This document shows positions 1 to 8,441 of a DNA stretch of 49,632 nt, one piece after another. The stretch comes from Saccharothrix luteola (GTDB taxonomy: Bacteria; Actinomycetota; Actinomycetes; Mycobacteriales; Pseudonocardiaceae): the NCBI RefSeq assembly GCF_020859565.1, contig NZ_JAJHUO010000048.1, forward strand, positions 1-49,632. The letters are read 5' to 3'. The notes under the pieces are model-generated. The model made no database searches. It saw nothing but the letters and a program-made list of their open reading frames with translations, and was not told the origin of the DNA. Positions within the stretch are counted from its first letter, which is position 1. Every line of letters begins with the position of its first letter. The position numbers were made by a program, and so were the translations under genes.

Positions 1-1832
1 ACCGCCAACTCGTCGAGCGGGGCGCCGTTGTCCTCGCACGCCTGCCGAAGCCCTTCGGCCACGACCGCCGTGTAGTCGGCCAGGAACAGGCTCGTCTCGG
101 GCAGGCCCGCAGCCAACGTCCAGAGCACGTCGACATCACCGATCTCACCCGCGACCTCGCCCATCACCGCGGTGAAGCGCACCGGGTCCGCCAGCCCCGC
201 GGCCACCCTGGCGCCCAGGGCGAGCAGCGGACCGGGGTCGGTGGCGAGCAGCCGGGCGAGCGGGATAGCGACGTCGGCGTGCCGGGCCACCGCCCGGCCC
301 AGCACGGTCAACGCCCGCTCCCGCTGACGTGCGTCCGCGACGGCCATCGGGCCCGTAAGCACGTCCGGTCGCGTGCGGAGTACGTCCGCCACGTGGTCCT
401 CGCCCAGCCGGTCCGGCCGCAGCGCTCCTAGTGCGGTCTGACCGGGGTAGACATCGCGGAACCAGGCAAGGTAGCGGTCGAGCACGTCTTGGAGTTGGCC
501 GCGCAGGGTGGACGTCGCACCGAGCACCGCCGCCGCCCGGTCCTGGTCGTCGGCACCGAAAGCGGTGGCAGTGGCCACCAGCGCGCCCAGCCGCGCCGCA
601 TGCGGATCCGGCAGGTCGAATCCCGGTAGTGTGCGGCGCCAGAACCGCCGCTCGTGGTGCAACACCCGGGCCAGCGGATCACCAAGGGGACCAGCACTGT
701 CGTCACGGTCGAGCAGTGCGGCGAGAGCGGCCGCGTGCAGGTCCAGCGCGCAACCGTAGCGATCGTCGTCGAAGTTGTCGGGAACCACGACGCCAGCCGT
801 CGTCGTGCCCAACTCGCGCGCGAACGCGGCCAGCGCGCGGACGAACTCGGTCGGGCGGTCGACCGGACGCGGCAGGATGGGGGGAAGCGGCACCTCGACG
901 TCTCCGGCCAACAGGTCTGCCACCGCGTCGTCCTCGTGCTCGCGCGCCTCGTCGAGCCAGTCGCCCGCCGATCGGCTCACCAGCAGGACGCGTGCGGGGT
1001 GGAGGCGGTCCGGCACCAAGGCGGCCAGCAGCTGCACCACATCGTCGATCCGGCCCTCGGCGTAGTCCACCACCAGCAGCAAAGGAATCGCGGCCTGGCA
1101 GGCAACCGCCACCTCGTCCGCCGAGAGTTCCGGTGCCAGCGGTCCCGCTACCCATCCCGCGGTCCGCCGTTGTGCCACGAGCTCCGCGGCGAGCCGGGTC
1201 TTGCCCTGACCGCCCGGACCGGTCAACACGCGGACGGACACGGCAGCGGGCCCTTCCAGCCAAGACCGTAGCTCCGCCAGCACCGCGTCGCGGTGCCGGA
1301 ACTCGACGACGCCGCGCTCGGCACGCAGCAGTCCGCTGGGAGCACGCACCGGCCCCAACGCGGACGAGGGCTCGATCAGGCGGGTTGCCATCGAGGCCGG
1401 CACCAGCTCCGCCGGCACGCCGGCCCCAGGCGGTTCTCGCCGCGCACCACCGACACGCGCGTCGACCGACCATCCCGACACCGACGGCTCGGGAGGCACC
1501 GGCAGCGACCCTCGGCGACCACGCACTTCGTACGCCTGGACCTCGGCGTGGTAGCGGGTCCACCGATCGAGGTCCTCGCTCGTGCCAGAGCACTTCTCGA
1601 TGATCTCCAGTGCACGGCGGAGCCGCCCCGGCGTCGCCCTCCAACCCCGGGAATGGTTGAGCGCGTTGGTCACGACGTTCGGCTGAACACCCATCCGCGC
1701 CGCCAAGGCGGTCCGGGTGATGGCGGCGACCTCGTCAGGCCACCTGCGCAGGGCCGTCAGGTAGGAGACGGCGGGTTCGTCGCCGAGCACCGGGTTGGGG
1801 CGCCTACCGGGTGCGGCGCCAGCCTCAGCCAT
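1..1832 (-). CDS. HTH-STAND ATPase, N-terminal 610 residues (runs off left edge)
   Basis: The frame is open from an ATG at 1830-1832 (MAEAGAAPGRR) to base 1 with no stop, so the 3' end lies outside the window. Residues about 20-75 look like a small HTH domain (ARMGVQPNVVTNAL). Residues about 190-200 carry a Walker A loop (GPGGQGKT), and a hydrophobic strand ending LLLVVDYAEG is a plausible Walker B about 40 residues later. The remainder is helical and Leu/Ala-rich without a clear repeat. STAND-type ATPases with a small DNA-binding head are signal-transduction or defence switches. The effector end is not visible. It is divergent from the helicase operon at 2392, so the 1833-2391 gap probably holds promoters for both. 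The family assignment rests on the P-loop and HTH only. Confidence 0.75.
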   Translation of the reverse strand, partial: MAEAGAAPGRRPNPVLGDEPAVSYLTALRRWPDEVAAITRTALAARMGVQPNVVTNALNHSRGWRATPGRLRRALEIIEKCSGTSEDLDRWTRYHAEVQAYEVRGRRGSLPVPPEPSVSGWSVDARVGGARREPPGAGVPAELVPASMATRLIEPSSALGPVRAPSGLLRAERGVVEFRHRDAVLAELRSWLEGPAAVSVRVLTGPGGQGKTRLAAELVAQRRTAGWVAGPLAPELSADEVAVACQAAIPLLLVVDYAEGRIDDVVQLLAALVPDRLHPARVLLVSRSAGDWLDEAREHEDDAVADLLAGDVEVPLPPILPRPVDRPTEFVRALAAFARELGTTTAGVVVPDNFDDDRYGCALDLHAAALAALLDRDDSAGPLGDPLARVLHHERRFWRRTLPGFDLPDPHAARLGALVATATAFGADDQDRAAAVLGATSTLRGQLQDVLDRYLAWFRDVYPGQTALGALRPDRLGEDHVADVLRTRPDVLTGPMAVADARQRERALTVLGRAVARHADVAIPLARLLATDPGPLLALGARVAAGLADPVRFTAVMGEVAGEIGDVDVLWTLAAGLPETSLFLADYTAVVAEGLRQACEDNGAPLDELA

Positions 1833-2391
1833 TCCGACTCCGGCGACTCCACCTGACCGGGAAACTCACCGAACCTCCGAAGTACAGGTCACTTCCAGCT
1901 TCTGCCCGGTGGATCAACGGTCCACTGAACCCATCCGGTTCAACGTGAGCCGGTTCAACGTGAGCCGACCATCGGGCAGGAGCGCGGCGGACGATGAAAA
2001 GGGCTACTGCGGGCAGCCCAAGAACATCCGTCCCGAGGTGCTTGGATGCCGGTCATCATAGCCGGTTCGAGGCGGACCGGTCGGCGAGACACCGAACAGG
2101 AATGCCTTTAGCGCAATCGCGTCGAAGTCGAGGCCCAAATGGGCCATTCGGGTGGTCTTTACAGACCACCTTCGACAGAAGGTAACGACCTGCAGAGGGT
2201 TCACGATCATTCGCACACACCCGGTTCCACCGTAGGTGTACCCCAGTTCTACTGGGTAACGGCGCTTTGAGAAGGCAGGCGGCTATGAGTTGCGCGGTCG
2301 CGATCCATGCGTTCTATCGCGGCCGCCCCGTTCGTTGAGTCACCTACCAGTTACCCGCTGTAAATGTGAACGAAGGGCTGGCTGAACCCAC
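1833..2391. other. Divergent intergenic region with small repeats
   Basis: This gap separates the minus-strand STAND gene from the plus-strand helicase operon. It contains a 15-bp tandem duplication (cggttcaacgtgagc at 1936-1950 and 1951-1965) and an imperfect hairpin near 2239-2260 (taccccagt, loop tct, actgggta). Several short ORFs exist but none has a convincing ribosome binding site or protein-like composition. Divergent promoters are expected here, but no confident -35/-10 pair was found. Confidence 0.5.
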
Positions 2392-5300
2392 TTGGCGACG
2401 CGCTTGACGGGACTGCTCCGCAAGGCGGGACTCGTGCGAGGAAGGCTGGAAGACGTTTGCGGCGTTCTCACCAAGGCGCACCTCCCCTCGGCCCCCAAGG
2501 CAGCTCGGGCGATGCTGCGCCGAGCCAGCGAAGCTGGTGAGCTACTCGTGGAGCCAGATGGCAGTTTCACCCTGCTGGGAGTCTCTGGAGCCGCACACAA
2601 GCCACAGACCCCTACCGCGGCCTCGACCGTAAGCACGAGCGCTGAGCCCGGCTACCGAGCGCAGACGCCTCGCGGGCACGAGAACGCCGCTGTGCGCGTT
2701 GTCGTGGTCGATCTGGAGACCTCCGTCCGCGCCAAGATCGATGACGGCGGAGCGCTGACGCGACAGATCTGGCAGATCGGCGCGGTGAAGACCGGCGACG
2801 ATGTCGACTGGGTGGCAGAAAGTCGAAGTTTCGAGAGGTTCTTGAAGCTGTCCGACGGCCATGAGGTGCCGCCCCACCGCCGGGCGCGGCACGCCGTCAA
2901 GGTGATCCCAGCCGAAGACGCGCTGTCCCAATTCGCGCAGTGGGCAGAAGGCGCTGACGTCCTGGTCGCCTACAACGGCGAACAGCTCGACTTTCCTGTT
3001 CTGGACGAGGCGTTCGCCTCGACGAACCTCAAGCCGCTCGACGCGGCGCGCGTGGATGGCCTGTACCTGGCGAACTGCCTGTGGCCCACTGCGCGCAGCT
3101 ACCAGTTGACCCAGCTCGCCGACGCGATCGGGATCGAACGCCGCGGCGTGGCCCACGACGCGCTGGACGACGCGGCTCTGCTCGCCGACCTGCTGGCCGC
3201 CTGCGCTCGTGAGGTCGTGGAACTCGACCCACGATTGCTGGACCTGCTTCTGCTGATCGGCAAGGACAGCCCGACGTGGCGACTCATCTTCGCGCTCCTC
3301 CCCGCCCCACCGAGGACCGGCGCGCGCCCTGGCGTAGCCGAGATCAGTGAGCTGCTGAACATCCTGCTCGCAGAACAACGCCCCCGCCGTGGAGCTGTGC
3401 GGAGGCCACTCGCGCTGCCCGCCGAGCTGATCGACCACCAGCACGGCCTCACCCCTTCGGTATTGGCCCAAGTGCTGCACGAGCGCCGGATGGAACCCCG
3501 CCCCGCGCAGGAACAGGTCGCCCAGGCCATCACGGACGCCGCGCATGCGGGCCGTCCGGTTCTCGTGGAAGCACCCACCGGCACGGGCAAGAGCCTCTCG
3601 GCGTTGGCCGCGGCCCTCAACTGGCTCGCGACCGATCCGGAGCACCGCGCAATCATCTCCACCCACACCAAGCAGTTGCAGAGTCAGCTTGCGAACGAGC
3701 TGGCCAAGCTGGCGAAGAAGATCGGAGGTCTCCTGGAGACCACCGACGTGGTCAAGGGCTCGAGCAACCGGCTGAGCCTGCGCGGACTGGTCCATACCCT
3801 CGCCGACGCGGCCAGTACCGATACGGAAGGCGCCGGGCAGCCTGTTCGCTTCGCCGAGTTCACCCGCTTCCGCGAACTGCTCGTCTTCGTCCTTCTCCGC
3901 CTCGTCCACCCGGAACGCAGCAAGACCTACCGCTGGGCGGCGCACAGCATCGATCCCGTCGACCTCCCGGCGTTCTTCCAGGTCTACTGCGGCTCACTCC
4001 TGCCGGTGTGGGCTGCCAGCCTCAGCCAGTCCGCTCACGGCGAGTGGCGCGACCCGAAGAACACACCACTCGCCGCGCACACCGACGAGGTGTGGGAAGC
4101 CTTGTCCGCGCACCGGCTCGTCATCGCCAACCATGCGCTCCTGCTGACGCACTGGGAGGAGCTGGCATCACGCGCCGACGCCACGCTGCTCATCGCGGAC
4201 GAGGCGCACGCGCTGGAGAACGCTGCGACGGACGCACTGTCCGCCGAGCTGACCGCCGACGAAGTCGACGACGTACTCGCCTCCCTCAAACACCTCCTCG
4301 TCGACCTGCACCAGCCCCAGCTCACCGCACCGACCGAAACCGAGCTGGCGGAGCTGTCCCAGTGGTGGAGGGAGGGGCGGCTGCGCCGGACCCTGTCCCG
4401 GATCATGGACACCCGAGCCGGGCAGTCGCAGATCGGCAGTCGCACGCTCACCCTGGCCAGTCCCCACACCGGTGAGAGGGCGGCACGCGACGCACGTGTC
4501 GTGGGGCGGATCATGGGTGAGTTCGTCGGCCAATCCGGACGGGTGCTCGCCCGCCTCGGTGACCTGGTCGACGTGGCCAGGACCGTGGTCGACGTCTTCG
4601 ACCTCCAGAGGATCTCCGCCGCCCTCCAGCGGTTGTCCTCACTGCGTGGCAACGCAGAACAGCTCCAAGACACGTTGCTCGGGCTGCTCCCCGCCGACGT
4701 CGTCCACCACCGGGAACCCCAGGAGTCCCCCAGTGGCTCCGACGCCCCGGACGCGGGCTTGGACGAAGCCGAGGACAGCGCAACCGACGAGGTCGACGCG
4801 GTGCAGCTGACCATCGTCGGTCTGCCTGGGGTCGAGGCGTCGCCGGTGGTTCCGGACCGCGTCGTCTTCGCAGCGGAGACCGGCCAGCTCGATCGTCGCG
4901 GCCTCGCCTACTACCGGGTCCGCGTCGCCGCCAGTCCGATCGAGCTGCCGAACGACCCGACGTGGCAGAGCTTCCTGTCGTCGTTCAAGCGGATGGCGCT
5001 GCTCTCGGCAACCTTGACGGTCGCGACACCGGGAGCGGACCGGTGGGCCTACACCCGTGCCCGACTCGGACTGCCCGACGCGGACGTCCTGGAATTGGCC
5101 GGTCCATTCGACTACCGGACCCAGGCCCGTCTGGTGGCGCTGTCCGACTTCCCCTCCTGGGCGGAGCAACCGCGACAGGCCATGCGCACGGTCGCGCACC
5201 AGATAGCGGGCTTCACCAGGGAGGTGACCAGGCTCGCGGACGACGGGGAACAACACGTGGGAAGCGCCGGACCGTGGATGCACGGCGCGATGGTGCTGAC

Positions 5301-7203
5301 AACGAGCCGCAACGCCGCAGGCGGTATTGCGGACGAGCTGGGCCTGCTGCACGCCGAGGACGGCCGTCTGGTGCCCGTGCACAACCAGGTCGTTCTCGGC
5401 ACAGCGCGCGCCGTCGCCGAGTTCACCGGCGACGAGCCGCACCACGGCGGCGTGCTGGTCGGAACCCGCGGTCTGTGGACCGGCGTTGACGTGAGCGAGC
5501 CAGGGCGCAACAACCTGGTGTGGATCAACAAGCTGCCCTTCCCCGTCTTCACCGACCCCGTGATCGCCGCCCGGCGCGAATCGGTGCGCAGGGCCGCCGA
5601 GGAGCAAGAACTCGACGATCCGGACCAGCACGCGAACGCGACCTACTACCTGCCGCTGGCCGCGCTCGACCTCCGCCAGGCGGTCGGACGGTTGATCCGC
5701 AACCACCTCGGGCGAGGAGTCGTGGTCATCAGCGACCGCAAGCTGGCCGGAGACCTGCCACTGCGCAGGCTCTACCGGCAGGTCTTCCTCGGCAGCCTGG
5801 ACGAAGGGCTGCTCCTACCCGACCCCGACACCGGGGAGCCCACCGGGGGCAACGTGGTCACGATGCGACAGGCATGGGCGCGGATCTGGCCGTTCCTGGC
5901 CGAGGTAGGTGTCCTCCCCCGGAACCGGGTCGCGGAGCTGACCACCACCCGTGCCCTGGACGAGCACACGCTCCTGCCCGCCACGCTCGCGATCCGCGCC
6001 TTGGAGCTGACCGAGGAGGAAGTCTCCGCACACCGGCTCGCGGGCACGCTCGAAGCCGAGGTCGTCCGCCGCTGCGAGCGGGTGGCGAGCTTGCTCGCCG
6101 GTGAGCCCCGCACGCTCAAAGAACAGCAGCGCGATGTCATCAGGGCCGTCGCCGCTGGTCGTGACAGCCTCGCCCTCCTGCCAACCGGGTACGGCAAGAG
6201 CTACTGTTACCAACTGCCTGCACTCGTGCTCCCCGGCGTCACGGTCGTGGTCAGTCCACTGATTAGCCTGATGCACGACCAGGCGCTCGGTCTGAACCAC
6301 ACCATCGGCGGTGCGGTCCGCGCGCTGGTGGCGAGCCTCCCCGAGTCGGTCAGCCGGACCGGTCGCACCGAGGTGGTGGAAGCGCTCAGCGGCGACACCC
6401 GACACGGGATCAAGATCGTCTACGTGAGTCCCGAACGGCTCGCGCAGGCCAGGTTCAGGCAGGCGCTCCAACGAGGGGTCAGCTCAGGTGCCCTCCGCCG
6501 GGTCGCCATCGACGAGGCACACACCTACGTGCAGTGGGGCGAGGACTTCAGGCCCAGCTTCCGGCGCGCAGGTGCCCTCCTGCGGGAGCTGCGTGCCATG
6601 GCCGGACCTGGAGAACTCGTTCTCCAGGCCCTCACCGCCACCGCCACGCCGACCATCGAGGACACGCTGCGCGAGGAGGTCCTAATCGGTCTGGTTCCCG
6701 GTGCCGACCGCGCGGCCGTCGGTTCTCCCGCGGACCTCGTGGTGGTGCGGGCGAACCCGATCCGCCCGGAGCTGACCTTGGGCCGTCGCGCGATCAGGAA
6801 CGGCTCCAGTCGATCGATGGCGGCGCTCGCCGAGCAGATCATCGACGCCGAGAGCGGCCACACCATCGTCTACTGCCTGACCGTCCGGCAGACCGATTGG
6901 CTCCACGCACACTTGCGCGACCACCTGGACGGTCGCCCCGTTCTGCTGCGCAAGTTCCACGGCAGGCTCGCCGAGATCGACAAAGCCGCGGTCAGCCTCG
7001 AGTTCAAGGAGGCGGGCAGGGTCCAGGACGGCGCTGCGCGGATGGTCGTAGTGGCCACGTCCGCCTTCGGGCTCGGCGTCGACCGGGACGACGTGCGCAC
7101 CGTGTTCTGCGCCAGCCCGCCCACCGACCTCGCCGCGCTCTACCAGCAACTCGGACGTGGTGGTCGCGACGTGGCGGGGAGGAACCGGGCCAACTGGAGG
7201 TGA
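2392..7203 (+). CDS. DEDDh exonuclease-DinG-RecQ helicase fusion (main part, before frameshift)
   Basis: Three enzymatic modules lie in one chain. After a ~95-residue helical leader comes a DnaQ-like 3'-5' exonuclease (about 103-275) with DLET at 107-110, YNGEQLDFPVL, and HDALDD near its end. Next is a DinG/XPD-type superfamily 2 helicase with EAPTGTGKS at 393-401, DEAH at 603-606, SATLT, GTRGLWTGVDV and QAVGRLIRN. A RecQ-type helicase follows with LLPTGYGKS around 1262-1270, DEAH at 1374-1377, TATAT, and ATSAFGLGVDRDDV then QQLGRGGRD. The frame then stops at 7203 after RNRANWR, which is not family sequence; the RecQ C-terminus continues in the next frame from 7179. The start is TTG at 2392, because a stop at 2383 excludes longer versions and the next in-frame TTG is 2404. 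It leads a three-gene operon and likely acts on foreign or damaged DNA; that role is inference. Confidence 0.85.
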   Translation: MATRLTGLLRKAGLVRGRLEDVCGVLTKAHLPSAPKAARAMLRRASEAGELLVEPDGSFTLLGVSGAAHKPQTPTAASTVSTSAEPGYRAQTPRGHENAAVRVVVVDLETSVRAKIDDGGALTRQIWQIGAVKTGDDVDWVAESRSFERFLKLSDGHEVPPHRRARHAVKVIPAEDALSQFAQWAEGADVLVAYNGEQLDFPVLDEAFASTNLKPLDAARVDGLYLANCLWPTARSYQLTQLADAIGIERRGVAHDALDDAALLADLLAACAREVVELDPRLLDLLLLIGKDSPTWRLIFALLPAPPRTGARPGVAEISELLNILLAEQRPRRGAVRRPLALPAELIDHQHGLTPSVLAQVLHERRMEPRPAQEQVAQAITDAAHAGRPVLVEAPTGTGKSLSALAAALNWLATDPEHRAIISTHTKQLQSQLANELAKLAKKIGGLLETTDVVKGSSNRLSLRGLVHTLADAASTDTEGAGQPVRFAEFTRFRELLVFVLLRLVHPERSKTYRWAAHSIDPVDLPAFFQVYCGSLLPVWAASLSQSAHGEWRDPKNTPLAAHTDEVWEALSAHRLVIANHALLLTHWEELASRADATLLIADEAHALENAATDALSAELTADEVDDVLASLKHLLVDLHQPQLTAPTETELAELSQWWREGRLRRTLSRIMDTRAGQSQIGSRTLTLASPHTGERAARDARVVGRIMGEFVGQSGRVLARLGDLVDVARTVVDVFDLQRISAALQRLSSLRGNAEQLQDTLLGLLPADVVHHREPQESPSGSDAPDAGLDEAEDSATDEVDAVQLTIVGLPGVEASPVVPDRVVFAAETGQLDRRGLAYYRVRVAASPIELPNDPTWQSFLSSFKRMALLSATLTVATPGADRWAYTRARLGLPDADVLELAGPFDYRTQARLVALSDFPSWAEQPRQAMRTVAHQIAGFTREVTRLADDGEQHVGSAGPWMHGAMVLTTSRNAAGGIADELGLLHAEDGRLVPVHNQVVLGTARAVAEFTGDEPHHGGVLVGTRGLWTGVDVSEPGRNNLVWINKLPFPVFTDPVIAARRESVRRAAEEQELDDPDQHANATYYLPLAALDLRQAVGRLIRNHLGRGVVVISDRKLAGDLPLRRLYRQVFLGSLDEGLLLPDPDTGEPTGGNVVTMRQAWARIWPFLAEVGVLPRNRVAELTTTRALDEHTLLPATLAIRALELTEEEVSAHRLAGTLEAEVVRRCERVASLLAGEPRTLKEQQRDVIRAVAAGRDSLALLPTGYGKSYCYQLPALVLPGVTVVVSPLISLMHDQALGLNHTIGGAVRALVASLPESVSRTGRTEVVEALSGDTRHGIKIVYVSPERLAQARFRQALQRGVSSGALRRVAIDEAHTYVQWGEDFRPSFRRAGALLRELRAMAGPGELVLQALTATATPTIEDTLREEVLIGLVPGADRAAVGSPADLVVVRANPIRPELTLGRRAIRNGSSRSMAALAEQIIDAESGHTIVYCLTVRQTDWLHAHLRDHLDGRPVLLRKFHGRLAEIDKAAVSLEFKEAGRVQDGAARMVVVATSAFGLGVDRDDVRTVFCASPPTDLAALYQQLGRGGRDVAGRNRANWR

Positions 7204-8441
7204 CCACGCACGCCCTAGCGTACGCCACCAGTCGAACTTTGGGGACCGCCGAGTGGATGGCTCAGCTCGACCTCGACCCCGCGCTGTTGAGACGCTTCGG
7301 CATCACCGTGCTGCGCATCGCGAGGACGGGACGCCTGGACGTGCGGTCGGTGGTGCGGCACCTGCTGGAGCAGGACGTCGACAGAGGCGTGCTCTCCCCC
7401 GCTCAAGCTCGGGAAACGCGTTTGATCCAGGAGTGGACGGTTGGTCTCACCCGAGCGGTCGCCGCTCTCGCGGACCTGGGAGTGGTTCTCGACGGAGGTG
7501 ACGTCCCCGCGATCGTCTCGGTGCGGCCGGGGACCAGACTTCCGGAGGAAGGGTTGGCACAAGCCGTCGTGAACGCGGTCATGCGCATGCCCCTGCGCGA
7601 GAGCGACGTGTCCCAGGCAGCCGCTCCCCTGGAGGCGCTACGCGGCTATCTCCTGGCTGATCACGCCTGCGCCCACAACGGGATCGCCGAGGCGGTTCCG
7701 GGGCTTGCGGAGTTGTGGTTGATGTTGTGCGACTTGCACGACAGCGCAGCTCTGGACGTCTCGCAGCGCCCCAACGACAGGATGCTCATCGCGGTCCGAT
7801 TGGCGGAGCGCACCCTGGTGAACGAGGCCGAACCGGTGCTGCCCGCCGCGTACGCGGCCAGGGTGCAGGGGAAGATCGCGCGAGCACGAGCCGAAGCCGA
7901 CCACCTGCACAGGTTCTTCGGACGGGAGCGCACGTGCCTGAACGTTCGCCTGGCCCAGTACTTCAACGTCGAGGTGCCCGATGGGTGCTGCGCGACTGAC
8001 CGGGTCCGCTGCTCGGTGTGCGCAGGCGCCGAAGGCGGCCCGGGCACCGTGGAGGGAACGCCGCTGAACGCGTTGGTCCACGGGAGCACCCGTCCCGCTC
8101 CGGTCGACAGCGCGACGAGGGCGGCGCGGCTGGACGCGAGTGTGGCAAGGCTGTTGGCCGCGGCGTTCAGAGGGCTGACCCCGCGCCGGATCACATCAGT
8201 CCTCACGGGTAAGGACCGCGAGTGGGTGGCACGTCTCTCCACCTACCGACCGCTGCCGCGGTGGCTCCGAGAGGTGCCCCAGTTCGGCGCGCACCCCGAC
8301 GTGACCGCACGCGAGGTGGACCTGGCGATCGACAGGTTGGTGGCGGCGGGGACCGCCGTGCGCGAGCAGCAGTTGGCCAGGACGACCACCAATTCCACCC
8401 GAGGTGCTCGTAGTGGGCAGAGCAGGAGGGGAAGAGCATGA
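7179..8441 (+). CDS. RecQ C-terminal part of the helicase fusion (after frameshift)
   Basis: This segment continues the helicase in the -1 frame. Bases 7176-7179 are a run of four G; one extra G turns GTG GCG GGG AGG into GTG GCG GGG GAG GAA CCG, giving VAGEEPGQLEVTTHALAY without a break. The joined protein would be 2016 residues. The segment carries helical RecQ C-terminal sequence and a Cys-rich RecQ-type zinc-binding motif (RTCLNVRLAQYF, then GCC and CSVC, near nucleotides 7930-8020). The last ~100 residues look like a winged-helix region followed by a basic tail. It overlaps the next gene by 4 bases (ATGA). A true -1 slip on GGGG, a real mutation and a sequencing error are all possible. 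No separate start with a ribosome binding site was seen for this part. Confidence 0.75.
   Translation, partial: EEPGQLEVTTHALAYATSRTLGTAEWMAQLDLDPALLRRFGITVLRIARTGRLDVRSVVRHLLEQDVDRGVLSPAQARETRLIQEWTVGLTRAVAALADLGVVLDGGDVPAIVSVRPGTRLPEEGLAQAVVNAVMRMPLRESDVSQAAAPLEALRGYLLADHACAHNGIAEAVPGLAELWLMLCDLHDSAALDVSQRPNDRMLIAVRLAERTLVNEAEPVLPAAYAARVQGKIARARAEADHLHRFFGRERTCLNVRLAQYFNVEVPDGCCATDRVRCSVCAGAEGGPGTVEGTPLNALVHGSTRPAPVDSATRAARLDASVARLLAAAFRGLTPRRITSVLTGKDREWVARLSTYRPLPRWLREVPQFGAHPDVTAREVDLAIDRLVAAGTAVREQQLARTTTNSTRGARSGQSRRGRA

Noticed and set aside
431..1603. Long plus-strand ORF (390 aa) opposite the STAND gene
   Set aside because: Arg/Pro-rich antisense shadow; the minus frame has a clear P-loop and HTH and is open through the edge.
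2285..2338. 17-codon ORF before the helicase
   Set aside because: Weak ribosome site, no repeated or conserved feature visible; could be chance.
2542..3945. 467 aa minus-strand ORF opposite the helicase
   Set aside because: Antisense shadow of the exonuclease and DinG coding region; no start signal or motif.
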